A stretch of 64,000 nucleotides of DNA from Macrolepiota albuminosa (taxonomy: Eukaryota; Basidiomycota; Agaricomycetes; Agaricales; Agaricaceae), in NCBI GenBank assembly GCA_027475525.1, contig JAMWFC010000051.1, positions 695,205 through 759,204 of the forward strand. The letters are read 5' to 3'. Positions 44,016-56,795 of the stretch are shown piece after piece. The translations under genes and the position numbers were made by a program. The first letter of the stretch is position 1. Each line of letters starts with the position of its first letter. Under the pieces are notes generated by a model. The model searched no databases. It saw only the letters and a program-made list of their open reading frames with translations, and was not told the origin of the DNA.

Positions 44016-46183
44016 ATGCAGCGAGCGGCGTCTCCTTACAGAGCCATCTCGCCCTACCGATCGACCTCACCATATTACCCACCGCAAGCAAACCAACAGA
44101 GAGACTACCAGCACACATCTCCTCAGCCGCTCTCTTCTGGACAAGTTCCCGCTGATGGATCCCTCGCATATCTTACATCAACTGATAAAGAAGGTCGACC
44201 TCTATACCATGTCTTCAAGTATGTATCCGATCGCTGATCGCCTCAGCGAATCATCCTGACCTTGTTCCAGAGCAGTTCAAGCCAGGTGAGTTACTTGTAA
44301 ACCGGGAAGCAAAGCCGAGGTACACGCGATCATCTTAGTTATACCATTTCGAACAATGTCGTGAATGGAATGCAATGGGTACCTGTTGAGGTCACCGATA
44401 CCGTGCCGGCTGGTGCAAGACCAGCCGGTAAGGTCAGTCTTTTTCCAGCCAATTTTTACACTCTTTCTGACACCATCCCTTCTATAGGAATTTGCAGCCA
44501 TCTTGAATCGCGATCGCAAATACGGAGATGAATGGTAAGTCGATACTGGACTGCTCTGAATCAACCAATCAAGTCGTTTGAAAATATAGGCGACGACAGA
44601 GCGAAGCTGAAGCCAAACGCAAGCAAGACCTAGATAAGGATCTTCTCACTGCTCGAGCACTGGATGCACAAGCTCGCGAACGTCGCAAGAGCGTCAGTGC
44701 GTCTTCGTTTCCAAGCAATATGTCTACCTCCGGATCGGTCGGGTCTGGCGTCCAATACGGTAGTCAGTATCCTCGAGGTCCTTACGGTGCATACAGCGCT
44801 TCTTCCACTGGCAGCATCTATTCCGATCTCGACCGCCAGATGGGAAACCTAGATCTCCGTGATCGAGGCAAAGAATACCCTAATGAAAAGGAAGGAAAAA
44901 TCAGCACTCATGCTCCTCGTCCACAGAAGTACACTGCAGCTGAAATTAGTGATAGACCTCGCAGCCCTCATCCTGTTGTACGCCCAGCAAGTCGCGCTGA
45001 GGGTCCCTACGGTGCAACAACCGCGTTCGGGGCCTATAATCCTCCTGGGAGGCCCTATGCTGCAGGGTATCAACCTAGCACTTCCCCTAACCCACGCCCT
45101 GCCGAAGTCTCATTCATCCCGCCTGGAAATTCGCCCTATCATGCTACTGACCCTCTTCCTCGTCCAACGACGCCATCTATGAGCGCTCCTCGTGGCGTTT
45201 ACCCTCCCGGACACGTTATGGAGGGACAACCTATCCTTCCTCAGGACCGCGCGAGGATGACTCCCATACCACGTGGTCCTTCCCCTGCACCTCCAGGTCC
45301 TTATAGTTCGAGCGCGGTTGGCCTCTCACAATCAGCTTCGTCTCCAAACATGTCCCTTGGTGCTCCGCCTACCAGAAGTCGCGGCGCACCTCCCCAACAG
45401 TTAGCTGCTCCTGAAGGATTCTCGCGTCCCGTTAATGGGTCCCACCCGTTCACACCTTTTGAAATTATGAAGGTTCAGGATATGGAAAAGTTCTTATCCG
45501 AGGAGGCTCCAAGGATGCCGGGTGTGCTCATGACTCACGACGTTTTCGAGGAAGACTGGCGCCGGCTGATGCACGTACGTATAATGTGTGCCTGTCCAGG
45601 AGCGAGCTGACAGCGATGCCTTCAGGATATGGCTCTCGCCTGGGCAGAGAGACTTCCCATTCCAGAACCCGAGCAGGGCGGAAGGATGCCAAACCGCTCA
45701 ACTATCATTGCAGATCTTGTCAACTTGTGGAACGATTCCTTCTTCTTGGTACGCGGCGTAGAACTCGTTCTTTTCAGAGGAAAAGAGCGTCGCACGGGTT
45801 CGTACGCGGGTTTAATTGAGGGAAATCTGCCTTACCTTGAAGAACCTGATGACTACATCTCGTCTGAAGAGGAAAGTGTTGACGACGATTCGAATTCAGA
45901 TTTGGAATATGGAGGAGGGAGATATCAACATCCTGGTTATGGGGATCCTCAACGACAAATGGCAGAAATCTACGAGGAAGGTCGTCGCCGTAAGGAGGCG
46001 AAGCTTGCTCGTGAAGCCGAAAGAAAAAGAAAGCGCAAGGAAAGACACCGTAAGCGTCGAGAAAAAATTAGAGCGCGTAAGTATGCCCTTTATCTGACCT
46101 ATACACCAACAAGTGTGGCCGGAGGCAGCTATGGAGGAAATAGTGGATACCCTTCAGGAAATCAATATGGTGGTCGCTATTGA
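44016..46183 (+). CDS. Pro/Tyr-rich conserved hypothetical protein with central folded domain
   Basis: Starts MQRAASPYRAISPYRSTSPYY. The join across a 15-nt microexon (44271-44285) reads YHVFKAVQASYTISNNVV, followed by NGMQWVPVEVTDTVPAG. A linker rich in Pro, Ser and Tyr (about residues 120-380) leads to the best-folded region: PFTPFEIMKVQDMEKFLSEE, GVLMTHDVFEEDWRRLM, HDMALAWAERLPIPEP and IIADLVNLWNDSFFLVRGVE. An acidic patch and a highly charged Arg/Lys helix (KLAREAERKRKRKERHRKR) precede a Gly/Tyr tail. I recognise no named family. It could be a nuclear or membrane-adaptor protein. It is convergent with RAT1, 186 bp apart. Confidence 0.75.
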
Positions 46184-46369
46184 TAATTGAAAATGCTGTA
46201 CATGCAGAGAAACTCACTCGACGTATTCTTTGGCTTTACACCGCTGTTCGATATTTTAGGTACATTGCTTTCTCGTACTTTCGCACTACAGTCGTCGCGG
46301 ATAGATATCAATGAATGCTTGAGCTTGGATTTGTACAACTTGAATATTACAATATATATGATGATATGA

Positions 46370-49300
46370 TTACCAGCCCCTTCCTCGTCCACGGGATGTA
46401 GCGTGTGGGGCACCTCCTCGGCTGTGTCCTTGGTACGAGAGTGCATTGTTTGCAGCGGGATAACCTCCATAACCTCCGCCTCCAGCCCCATAGCCACCAT
46501 AGCCACCGTATCCACTACTTTGCTGAGCCCCTCCTCCATAAGCTTGATTTGTGTTCTCATACCCACCGGTGTAACCACCACCTCCATAGGTTCCATAGCC
46601 TCCATAACTGGGCGGCGGACCACCTCTGGACGGAGGACCACTTCTTCCGGAGTTATAACCACCGTAATTCTGAGGAGCGTTGCCATAACCGCCATACTGT
46701 TGCGGCGGTGGAGCTTGATAGGGTGGCCGTGAGGATTGTTGATAACTCCCTGCACGGTTGTCGTATCCACGGCTTCCTCCCCTGACATTTCCATACCCAT
46801 TCTGTGAACTTTGACCATAGTTACTTGGACGGGAATGGAACGGGTCATTCTTGCGATCGGCACCTCCGTTCGCCCAATTACCTGATCGGCCATTTGCACC
46901 TTCATTCGACCAACCACCACCTCGTCCTCGTCCTCGTCCACGACCACCGTTTCTAGTAATTTCAAGGTCGGCTGAGGTCAGAACTCTCGGCGTCCTCTTC
47001 GCACCTGGGAGTATAACGGATCGGTGGGGCACGATTTGTTTCGGAAAGAAATATAAAGCGGACAATGAACGATCGTTCTGTATATCGGGAAGTCCGTTCA
47101 TCTCGAATGGGCAATAGTATGTAGATCCAGGAATGCAATCAGGATTTCTTGTTACCGTCCCATTAATGCTACCACTCCTGCTTGGATCAACAGGTACAGG
47201 CTACACCACGAAGTTAAGTATGATGAGATATACCAGAAATAAGTACTCACTTCTTGATTCTTGCGTTTTCCGTACAACCCTTCATAGAAAGGATACACAG
47301 GGTGCTCATCTGATGCAAAAATGACGTTATTACCCCATTGGTTGCGCTTAACTTCTTCCTCCGTTAGGTTCGGGTATTCCTTAGCCATCGCATCTAAAAG
47401 TCGTTTTTCATCAATGAAGGGAAGAAGTGCAACGCCTTGCCAAGCCATCTTCTTTCCATTCATGTCAATTTCAAACGTTTCAGGATAAAAATCAACAATA
47501 GGCGAATCCTGTGCCGTCATTAAGGAGTGGAAGACGGCAGGTATGTGCTGTCGGCTTTTTTTAAAAAAAGCAAAGTTTTAGATATGGCAGTGATTAGTAT
47601 GACACGACGGGACAAACCTAGCGGCAGGGAAGACCCCCATCAACTGTTCAAAGGGCCTGAAAGGTTGTCCGAGGACAAATTGCAACTCCATCTTGTCGAC
47701 ATCCTCGAAGTCTGCGGCAAAGGGGGCAAAGTGATAGGGATAGTACCATTGCCACGACGGTGTCTGCAGATGCATTCAGACAGACAATGAAATCAGTTCG
47801 AGAGGACTTACACCTTGGTAATAATACTGAAGGACCCATGACAAGCCTTCAACGTAAGCCTTCGTGATGCTGGGAGAGGGATTCAGTAAAACTCAAAATA
47901 AACTCATTGTTTGAACGCACCACTTGCGAAATCCCGTATCCGTGAGTTCGACTCCAAACTTCTGTCTGTAGTAACGCTCTTTGTATCCAGGTTCCCATAG
48001 TCTTATATAAATGACTCAGTAGTTATCTTGTTGGTGATTATAAGCGATTGACGTACTTGACTGTATCCTCTTGTTCGACCGTCCCATCTGGATTCACTTT
48101 TAAAGCTGGAACGCCCGATGGTGCATCGGGCGGAGCATCTTCCTCCTCTTCAATAGCGACGACATCGTCGGCGGATTCATCTGGGGCAGCTGGACCTTCC
48201 TCGAACTTCCGCTTCACACCCGCGACATGTTCCAAGTCACCATTCGTATTTATCAAATCTTTAGCATCAGACTCTCTGTCCACATCTACATCTGCTTTCG
48301 AATCTACGATGATTGCATCATGTTTAGAAACGAGCTCAGGAGGCACAACATTACGATGATTTCCAAAGCCAGGAACTTCCTCATCTTCGTCAATATGAGA
48401 GAGGACAGGACTGATGCCCGGAATAATGTGGCTCGAGCTCATAGGTGCAGCTTCGAGGGTTGCAACGGGTACAACAGGTTTGGTTGGGGTAGGAGGTTTG
48501 GCAGGTAGGGATTTTACAGGAACAAGCCCAGACAGTTCTGCCTTCAGGACTTCGGCGGCACTCAAATTCGCCATGCGAATCGCACGCCGATTTGCTACTA
48601 CATCACGATTGGATCCAGCCAAAGCCTGTGCGGCTGTAGGGACATTTTGGATAGATTGAGAAGTCGTTGTAGCACCCAAACCAATTGAATCTGCGGTCGC
48701 GGCAAAATCATAGTTCGGACGTTTAGGAAGAGAGGGGTGGACGGGTGTGACAGAGGAAGATGGGTTTGTAGTGTTTACAGTCAAGCCCAAAGTGGGCGAA
48801 GGGCCAGTAGCAAAACCTGCTTTACTGTTTTGTTGTTCCAACTTACGACGTTTCGCATTCTGATCTTGTCGCTCTTCAGCTAAATTTAACAAAGGAAGAT
48901 ATGCGTGTCAATGGTGAATCTTATATAGAGAAAGGGAAAAATGGCCGGAGATAGGGATAGACAGGAACAGGAACAAGACAGACCTTCACGACGCTTTCGG
49001 AAAATTTCATCTTCTCTTTTAGCTAAACCTTCAAGGATGATCTGTGCTCTCGCCAGCTCCAGCCGGCCATGTGATGTCAGGTATCCGCCCATTCTCGGCA
49101 GTTCTTGTTTCCATATCTTGAGCAGAGTATCAATAGCACCTTCACGGATTTCGAGCGAGGGAAGATGAGGGAGAAAGTCATTGCCAACGAAGAAGATCAG
49201 AAGCACCCAGTCATCAATTGCTTGTTCTAATGAAAACGGAATTGGAATCTGAGGGATGTTAAGTTCAACCTCCAAGTATTCACGTAGTATGGCAACATCG

Positions 49301-50233
49301 AGGAAGATAAAAGGCTTTTCTGAAGGAGGTTTTTTCTGAACGTCAGCTTTTGTGCCAGTACATTGAGCAGCATAGTGGCCCTCTTGACCACAAATGCGGC
49401 AAGCATTTGGGCTAGTATCGTTGGCAAAGACGTCCTCTCGAAGAACTCTGAAATGAGGTTCGTGTGTTGCTAAAGCCAACATAATGAGATCAGCATCCTG
49501 GTCACAATCGTAAGGTCATGAAAGTCACAAAGGCACTGAGACATACCAGGCCATAAATTACGTGACGAGTATTAGGGTCGTATCCAGGATTGACACGCTG
49601 GCGCCTGATGAAGTCCATAATTTTATGTTCTCCTTCTCCGGGAACGCTAGCATCAGATATAATTACCTGCATCTGCAGAGAAGTAAGAAACTGGTATCGT
49701 CACGACGATCATTGATATCTCACTGTTTTCCAACCAGGATCGGTATTCAACTTTTTAACTACCCAATAGCGAAGAGAGGAAGCCAGCAAAGTCATGAAAG
49801 GAGTCCCGGGTGTGATGGCATTCGAGTCCCATGAAACTTTGTTCTTTTCATCTTCGCTCACTTCCTTGCCCATCGCTAGTTGAAATGGTGAGTTACATAT
49901 GTGCATACTCAACTTCGGCATTCAAACCTTCCCAAAGAGCAACAGATTCTTTTCGTGCTTCCTCCTTGTCTTTCGCCTCCTGCGCAGAACGAAACCGGCG
50001 CGAACGTTGTTGATTCATCTTCGCTCGAGGAGCAACGCCGTCTGGACAGAAGCCTCCTGCGCAGAACGAAACCGGCGCGAACGTTGTTGATTCATCTTCG
50101 CTCGAGGAGCAACGCCGTCTGGACAGAATTTTTTTAGATGCAAGTGACAATCAAGAATGTAAAAAAGGCTAACTTACCGATAGCCATGAACAATAGTTTC
50201 CGCGGTCGTATCATGTTCACCACTCGTTCAGTG

Positions 50234-50265
<32 letters not shown>

Positions 50266-50718
50266 GGTTTCTGGAGCGGGCTGAATACATAGTTAAACAA
50301 GGTCGCAGATTGATACAAACGCGCGTCTAACCTTCCCTTCCGGATGAGTACAAGGATGAACCTTAGGTAAACTTACTTCAGTGACCAAAAATGATATTCT
50401 GCGGACACAATTACGCACTATTCCATTCATATCAAGATAGAGATTGTCGAACTCTACTCCATTGGGGTTAGGTTCCGCAGTGTTAACTGGGATTGGGACG
50501 GAGTTGCCGTTGTCATCTGTAACCTTGACTTCTTCCTCCTCTACAACGGGATAGACTAGACGACAGCATGCAAAAAATGAGATTAAGGTGCTTAGACAGC
50601 GTTCGAATGAACTGACTGATTTTAGGGTATTTTTTGCTAAGCCAACGAAAAAGGGCGGGAACACCCTAATGAACATGTGTCACTTTTGTCATCGCAGTGA
50701 AAAAATTAAGCACACCAT
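46370..50718 (-). CDS. RAT1: Nuclear 5'-3' exoribonuclease Rat1/Xrn2
   Basis: Degrades uncapped nuclear RNA and terminates RNA polymerase II transcription. The first coding exon is only the ATG (50718-50716). After a 50-nt intron, exon 2 gives [16 protein letters not shown], the invariant Xrn N-terminus. Later exons encode [67 protein letters not shown] and [19 protein letters not shown] (catalytic acidic residues). [14 protein letters not shown] is a CCHC zinc knuckle typical of Rat1/Xrn2 rather than Xrn1. [18 protein letters not shown], then [17 protein letters not shown] and the FHSLMT region follow. The tail is Gly/Tyr/Arg-rich (RGRGRGGGW ... SRGRGRGW). About 12 or more introns. A 77-bp duplication (49975-50128) sits in the DGVAPRAK exon. 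Divergent from eIF2B delta, 289 bp apart. Confidence 0.95.
49975..50128. repeat. Exact 77-bp tandem duplication in RAT1
   Basis: Copies 49975-50051 and 50052-50128. They repeat the [17 protein letters not shown] coding segment, part of the conserved catalytic domain, out of frame. Confidence 0.96.
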
Positions 50719-51007
50719 TATTAGAGGTCAATAAGTTTACAAGGAGAAGTGAGTAGGGTTTTTGGGTTCAGCCGTCGTGGCGACGTCGTCGCCGTCGTGG
50801 TCTCGCCTTGTGTGGTTTGTGGGTGACAAGTAACAAAGGCACGTGATCTTGTGTCACTGAGAATTCTGAAGCTGACTCGATAGTAATTACCGTCATTGAA
50901 GTGCAAGACGAGTCGAGCCAGGCTACTCAGCATCCTGAAATCTCTTGGTTGAAGAATCTATTTTCATACACGTCTGATCCCTAGACATTATTTCAATATC
51001 ACCCTCA

Positions 51008-52601
51008 ATGCCTGCTCCAACGAACGCCGAAGGTCCACCGGATGCCAAGCCCACTTCTCAGCCATCTCAGAAATCTATGACCAAAGCCGAGCGACGAGAA
51101 CTCCAAGAGAGACAACGCGCGGCGAAACTAGCTCAAAAGGCTGCCCCAGGTGGTCCCTCTGCTGGAAAAGAAACAAATCAATCAAAACCACCGAGAACTC
51201 CATCTACGTCGCAGAAAAAATCTGTGGATACCAATGGAAGCGGCGCTGCCAAATTTTCGCAGGGGAAGGAAACTTCAAATTACTCCGCCACAGCTGCAGA
51301 CGACAATACAGTAGTCTCTCGAGGCTTGCAGATATTTTCACATTTTGGTCTTCCGAAACCAATTGGGCACGCAATAAAAGGCGATATTCATCCAGCTATC
51401 ATTCGTCTCGGTCTTCTGTTTTCTGAGTTTCGCATATGTGGCTCTAATGCGAGATGTATTGCCACGCTGACCGCTTTTAAATCCGTGAGTTGTTTGCTCT
51501 CTTTTCTTCTCTTATTATTGTTGACCATGACTGGTTAGGTTATTCAAGATTACACCACGCCACCAAATAACACCCTCTCAAGACATCTCATGACACATCT
51601 TTCACCGCAGATTACGCATCTCGTTTCTGCACGTCCAATGTCTGTGACGATGGGGAATGCGATCAGGCAGTTGAAACTAGAAATCAGTGGATCAGACATT
51701 GACATGATTGAACAAGACGTAAGTCACCTGTATTTGATACTGATTCTACGCGACTTGAACGGTGATTTTAGGCGAAGGACGCGCTGTGTCAGAAGATTGA
51801 TAACTACATTCGGGATAGGATTATCATCGCAGACGAAGTCATTCAAGAGCTTGCAGGCAAGAAAATCAATGACAATGATGTCATTCTCACCTATGCAAGG
51901 TCTGTAGTGATGATAATCAATTATACCTATAGTTGTTGACCACGACCAGATCATCGGTTGTGGAAACAATCTTGTTGAATGCACACGAAGAAGGAAAACG
52001 TTTCTCTGTCATTGTAGTCGACTCACGTCCTCTTTTGGAAGGTACGTCGACATGTCCTTGTTTGATCAATTATGTGACCGCTTTCAGGCAAGGCGTTGCT
52101 GAGAAGTCTGACGAATGTCGAGCCACCGATACCTTGCACATATGCGCTTCTTCCTGCTTTGCCATCCCTTATGACAGAGGTTACGACTGTACTCCTTGGT
52201 GCTCATTCGCTGAGTGCTAATGGTGCAGTCTACTCACGCGCTGGAACAGCACTTGTGGCGATGATTGCAAAGACACATTCTGTCCCCGTCATGGTATGCT
52301 GCGAGACATACAAATTCAGCGATGGCGTTATGTTAGATGGCTTCGGCAAGAACGAGCTTGGTAAGTTATATAAAGTCTTACATTTCATGTGTTGTACTCA
52401 GGTGTATCAGCTCCGGCACGTTTCTCAACGCCCCCAAAGCGCTCTCCCATCCTTCCCTCAACGTTAAATCTTGACATCCTGAATCCGTTGTATGACTTGA
52501 CACCACCGTCGTCCATAACGGCCGTTGTAACCGAGGTGGGGCTGATTCCCCCTAGCAGCATCAGCTCAATCCCATTAGCCTTGGGAAGAACAACTTTGTA
52601 A
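51008..52601 (+). CDS. GCD2: Translation initiation factor eIF2B subunit delta
   Basis: Part of the guanine-nucleotide exchange factor that recycles eIF2. The N-terminus is Lys/Ala/Ser-rich (SMTKAERRELQERQRAAK), as in other delta subunits. The Rossmann-like regulatory core follows: HPAIIRLGLLFSEFRICG, NNTLSRHLMTHLSPQI, MGNAIRQLKLEI, AGKKINDNDVILTYARSS, RFSVIVVDSRPLLEGK, EVTTVLLGAHSLSANGAVYSRAG and ALVAMIAKTHSVPVMVCCE. It ends YDLTPPSSITAVVTEVG and SSIPLALGRTTL. Five introns. Complete. Confidence 0.95.
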
Positions 52602-52774
52602 TATTTTAAATAAGAACATGGCTTGTTTGCTCTTCCTATCTGCCTCTCCAGCGACCGCTTGCAACATTAGGATATCAAGATGTGTAAAATACATTGCAAC
52701 AATAAATAAACTCTATGAAAATCCGATAATGCCCGAGTTCAACTGGGGCCTTCGTCCAGGAACCAGGTAAGATC

Positions 52775-53653
52775 TTATAACTCTGTCTTGCGCTTGGGTA
52801 TCTCTTGCGATTGTAATCTCTTGTTGGATTCTATGATTTTTTCCCTAATCCAGTCAAATGCACGCTCGGTAACTTGTTCCACGGGATGATCGTAGAGGTA
52901 AGGCAGAATAGGGACAATAGCCAGGCCAGTGGCAGTTGGACCCCACGTTCGAAGACGAACGTTCTTGGCATTTTTGAATGCCTTCTTTGCCTGCGCAACG
53001 GCAGTATGTATTGTCAACGCGGGAAGAGCCCTGCAGAGAAGAAGTTGTGTGTCAATCCAAGCCAAGCATTTACGTCTCAATGGGTGGACAAACATAGATG
53101 CTATGGACTGAAACGTCGCACGTTGTACAGCCGCAATTCCAATGCGCGTGGGCTCGGAGAAATTGACTGCTTCTATTGGAGATGGGCCACGACGGTGAAC
53201 TTTGTAGGATTCGTAACCCACATCACTGTGAAGTTAAATGAGTCCAAAATGTAATCTATGATTGAGCACATGCATACATACCCTGCAAGATAAAGCCATG
53301 AAACTCCATATGCGGCAGTCACGACCCACGGAGGCACGACAGGGCGGAAGGCTTCGCCAATGTCACTTGTCTGAGGGTTCCCATGAGTGCGGCAGTCACG
53401 ACCCACGGAGGCACGACAGGGCGGAAGGCTTCGCCAATGTCACTTGTCTGAGGGTTCCCATGAGTAATTATTAAGAATTTTGAGGCTGACATACATATGC
53501 AATATACCGAGTAGCTGCGCGAAGGGCAGTCCGAAGACGCGCACCGTAAGCCAGATAACGAACGTCGGAATTTGTGGTGTTCGCGTCCTTGTCCGCGAGT
53601 TTCTTAATGGTGTCCTTGGCCGCGTCGACCGTAACGTCGGTAGTCCCAGTCAT
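52775..53653 (-). CDS. Mitochondrial fission process protein 1 (MTP18/MTFP1) homologue
   Basis: Starts at ATG 53653 (MTGTTDVTVDAAKDTIKK). Exons give SDVRYLAYGARLRTALRA, then SDIGEAFRPVVPPWVV with TAAYGVSWLYLAGYVGYE, GPSPIEAVNFSEPTRIGI and AVQRATFQSIASM. The C-terminal part is PALTIHTAVAQAKKAF and RTWGPTATGLAIVPILPYLYDHPVE. This order is that of MTFP1, an inner-membrane protein that promotes mitochondrial fission. The 77-bp duplication 53311-53464 repeats the GEAFRPVVPPWVV exon. It is divergent from the forkhead gene, 257 bp apart. Confidence 0.9.
53311..53464. repeat. Exact 77-bp tandem duplication in the MTP18-like gene
   Basis: Copies 53311-53387 and 53388-53464. The duplicated piece contains an acceptor site and exon start, so the assembly shows two tandem copies of that exon start. 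Confidence 0.95.
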
Positions 53654-53910
53654 TGCAGGTAAGGACGGAAATGCCGACAAGGTAGCTTTTGTCCGCCATC
53701 AATCGAAAAATAAAATTCCTGGTTACCGTGAACACATCAAGGGTTCCAATGATGGCCGGGGCCGGCGGCTCTGAACAGAGGCGGTCAAAATAAATAATTA
53801 TTAGATTATTGTTCTCCTCAGAGTCACGTGGCTCGAACCAGAGTTGGCAATTGCTGCCAGTTTACTGGAAACGAACTTCGCTTGAGCTCATCGACGCCTC
53901 GCTGCCCTGC

Positions 53911-56264
53911 ATGGATACCCGGACTCGCTCTGCATCCCCTATTCAACCCCTCAATAACAAGTCAGAACCATTATCTCCCACACAGGACAAGATTTCTGCT
54001 TATTATTCCCTTGTCTTTCCTCATTTCACTTTCTACATTCAAACTCTTTCTGTTACTATCGGTCGCCGATGTGCGCCTAACCCAAACGTTGCAACTTCGT
54101 CTACAGCTGAGCCTTTGCAAGTGGATGTCGATCTCGGTGCCCTCAAGAGTGTCTCGCGTCTTCACGCAAAGATAGAGTATGACCAAGACGAGGATCGCTT
54201 TGTTCTTGTCGTCATAGGTCGTAACGGTGCATGGGTCGACGGCGTCTGGTCTGGCAGTGGAACGCGAGCGCCTCTCGGGGAGAGGTGAGTGTCCCTCGTA
54301 ACGGTGCATGGGTCGACGGCGTCTGGTCTGGCAGTGGAACGCGAGCGCCTCTCGGGGAGAGGTGAGTGTCCCTCATCATCGTCTTATTCTCCTTATTCAT
54401 CGTCTCCTTCTCTTTTAGATCACAAATACAGATTGCATCACGCACGTTTCATTTCGTGCTTCCTCCCCCGCCTCCCCCAGAAGACACTCCATCTCCAAGT
54501 TCTCAGTCGTCCCGTGATAGGCCGCGTTCACCCTCTGTTGACATCACCTCCATATCCCCTCTGTCATCGCAGCCCTCACATACTCCGCCACCTCCCATTA
54601 TAGATAAGTTTCCACCATCTCCAGTAGAGCCTCAGATCAATGTCACGTCTCCACCATCTCCAAAGCCACGTCCATTACTTACATCACCGCAACTTCCCAA
54701 CTCAAATTCGATCGGCAAGTCCAACAAAGTAGCTGCGATGAAGAAACGGAAAAAAGGAGAAGTGGAACCGCCGCCGCTTCCGAAGCCCAAACCGGAGGAC
54801 ATGCCTCCCAAGCCTCCCTACACATATGCCCAGCTCATTTACAGAGCTATCAAAGCTATCGGCGAGAAGGCTACATTGCACGAGATATGTTCGTCGATCA
54901 TGAATACACATGAGTACTATCGATATTCAGATGCATCTTGGATGGTCGGTTCTTCATTTGCCCCTTAGGCCATGCTACTAATTTCATATTGACAGAGCTC
55001 AGTTCGCCACAATTTGTCGTCAAGTAAGGCTTTTCAGAAGTTAGAACGGTGTGGAGGCGATAGAGGGAAGGGGTTTTTCTGGAAACTCGACCCGGAGCAT
55101 TCACAATCTTTGGAGGAACAAGAAATCAAGATTCTACAAGCCGCCGCCGCTGGCGGTGGTCCTCAGGGTGTTGATGGACCAGTCCGAGGCAGGAAGAAAG
55201 ACAAGCACGCCGTTTTAGAACCTGCCTTGAAGAGAAGTGTCAAGGGCGACCTAAAAGGCACACCACTACCGCCGCCACTCACATCTACTCCTCTTCCTAT
55301 GAAAAGTTCAACGCCCTCAGCAACAAATGCAACACCGAATTTATCATTAGCAGGTGCTAGTGGTAGTACATCACCGACTCCTAGGAAGGCCACTGCTACG
55401 ACGCCCTCTACAACTGGTGTATTCGCATATCCGACTCCTCATGCTCACATGACGACCATAACGCAACCCAGTACTGCGACTTCTGGGTACACAGGTGCAC
55501 AGTTAAGTGGTCCCAACCCCTATGCAGCTTGGACCATGCATTCAATGTCAACCATCCCGACCCCTACTGCCACGACTGCCGTTCTTTCGCCGCCGCCGCC
55601 GCCTGCACCCTCTTCGTCTATTGCGTCCTCTGCGCAACCGCCGCCGCCGCCTGTTCCACCGCCACCAGCGAAGCCTAATGGCCAAATTGTCCCAGACGTT
55701 AATCTTCCAATCGTACTAGGACCTATTCCTCCGTCACATCCAGACTATTCACCATCGCATCCCCATAACTCCGCGAAAGAAGGTTACATGATTCTGCATG
55801 AACGGACCCTCATCCTAGACCCTAACGTGTTCGGTGAGCTCACGAAGGAGACTCTACAGGGCTTGGAGAAGATGGGAATGGTTGCGGCTTTGCAAGTTCT
55901 GAAGGACCATATGGTCAAAGTCCTAAAGCAACGGAGAGCGAAGGGGCGAAATAAGGGCAAACGGATAAAAGGGGCCGGAAAGAAAGGCGGTGCGCCAGGG
56001 AATCCCTTGGGCGCCCCATTGACTACCGTCCCCCTCGAACGCAAACTTGTTGACGCTCCTACTGCCGACACAGCTAGCCTCGGCAGGCCATCTCTACTAC
56101 CATCACCAGTGCCTGTGACTGCCTCCGTACCGGATCCCGTACCCATGGACGTCAGCGGTGATCCGTCAGCTGACCCGGGATCTCCGATCATCATTGTAGA
56201 CGATTCAGATGACGAGTGTCCTGCTGCGAAGCGGAGGAAGGTAGATGAAGTTTTGGTTGTTTAA
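53911..56264 (+). CDS. FHA-forkhead transcription factor (Fkh1/Fkh2, FOXK type)
   Basis: Starts at ATG 53911 (MDTRTRSASPIQPL). An N-terminal FHA domain shows TLSVTIGRRCAPN, VSRLHAKIEYD and FVLVVIGRNGAWVDG (phosphothreonine-binding fold), closed after an intron by SQIQIASRTFHFVLP. A proline-rich linker leads to the forkhead DNA-binding domain: KPPYTYAQLIYRAIKAIGEK, then SIMNTHEYYRYSDASWMSSV and RHNLSSSKAFQKLERCGG with KGFFWKLDPEH (recognition helix and wing). A long Ser/Pro/Thr tail ends in a bipartite-like basic stretch (AAKRRKVDEVLVV). Fkh1/Fkh2 proteins drive G2/M gene clusters and bind replication origins. The 77-bp duplication 54219-54372 overlaps the end of the FHA exon. Confidence 0.93.
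54219..54372. repeat. Exact 77-bp tandem duplication in the FHA domain
   Basis: Copies 54219-54295 and 54296-54372, covering GRNGAWVDGVWSGSGTRAPLG and the following donor. Collapse leaves one normal donor leading to SQIQIAS. Confidence 0.95.
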
Positions 56265-56398
56265 TTGATACATATTTCTCAGTACTATACTTCGTTCGCT
56301 GCGTTTGGAAGGTTCCAATTGTAATCATTCGTAATATGACTCCGTCAAGTTTGGTTAATCATGGACAACTTATCCTATTTTTGAATGATAGAATCACA

Positions 56399-56552
56399 GA
56401 TGTTGTGGAAAACATGCCGGACTCCACTGCTCACCTTGTCTTCATTTCAAATCTTATTCACTGTACACAATCTTCGATGTTGTGGAAAACATGCCGGACT
56501 CCACTGCTCACCTTGTCTTCATTTCAAATCTTATTCACTGTACACAATCTTC
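56399..56552. repeat. Exact 77-bp tandem duplication between two convergent genes
   Basis: Copies 56399-56475 and 56476-56552, in 3' flanking sequence between the forkhead and TFIIS-N genes. Confidence 0.95.
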
Positions 56553-56795
56553 TTTTCGCCATTGCTGGATAAGTTTGTATCTCGACCAGGAATGCAAAAT
56601 ACACTCTAGTCTTTTTAAAACTCTCTATCATCAATCATTTTCTTCAAAGCGTCAACAAGCCCAATCTTCATTTTCGCCATCGCTAGATAAGTTTGGATCT
56701 AGACCAAGAATGCAAAATACACTCTAGTCTGTTTAAAACTCTCTGTCCGAAACCTCTATCCTCAATCATTTTCTTCAAAGCGTTAACAAGCCCTG
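56549..56795. repeat. Imperfect tandem duplication of the 3' end of the TFIIS-N gene
   Basis: 56549-56661 is a diverged copy of about 56664-56795, which is the last roughly 40 codons and stop of the adjacent minus gene. Shared blocks include CAAAATACACTCTAGTCT, AATCATTTTCTTCAAAGCGT and AACAAGCCC, with substitutions throughout and a gap of about 17 bp. Unlike the 77-bp units this is an old, mutated duplication; the outer copy carries stops and is non-functional. Confidence 0.8.

Noticed and set aside
46177..46965. 262-codon minus frame rich in Val/Met/Glu
   Set aside because: Alternative frame of the RAT1 Gly/Tyr/Arg-rich tail.
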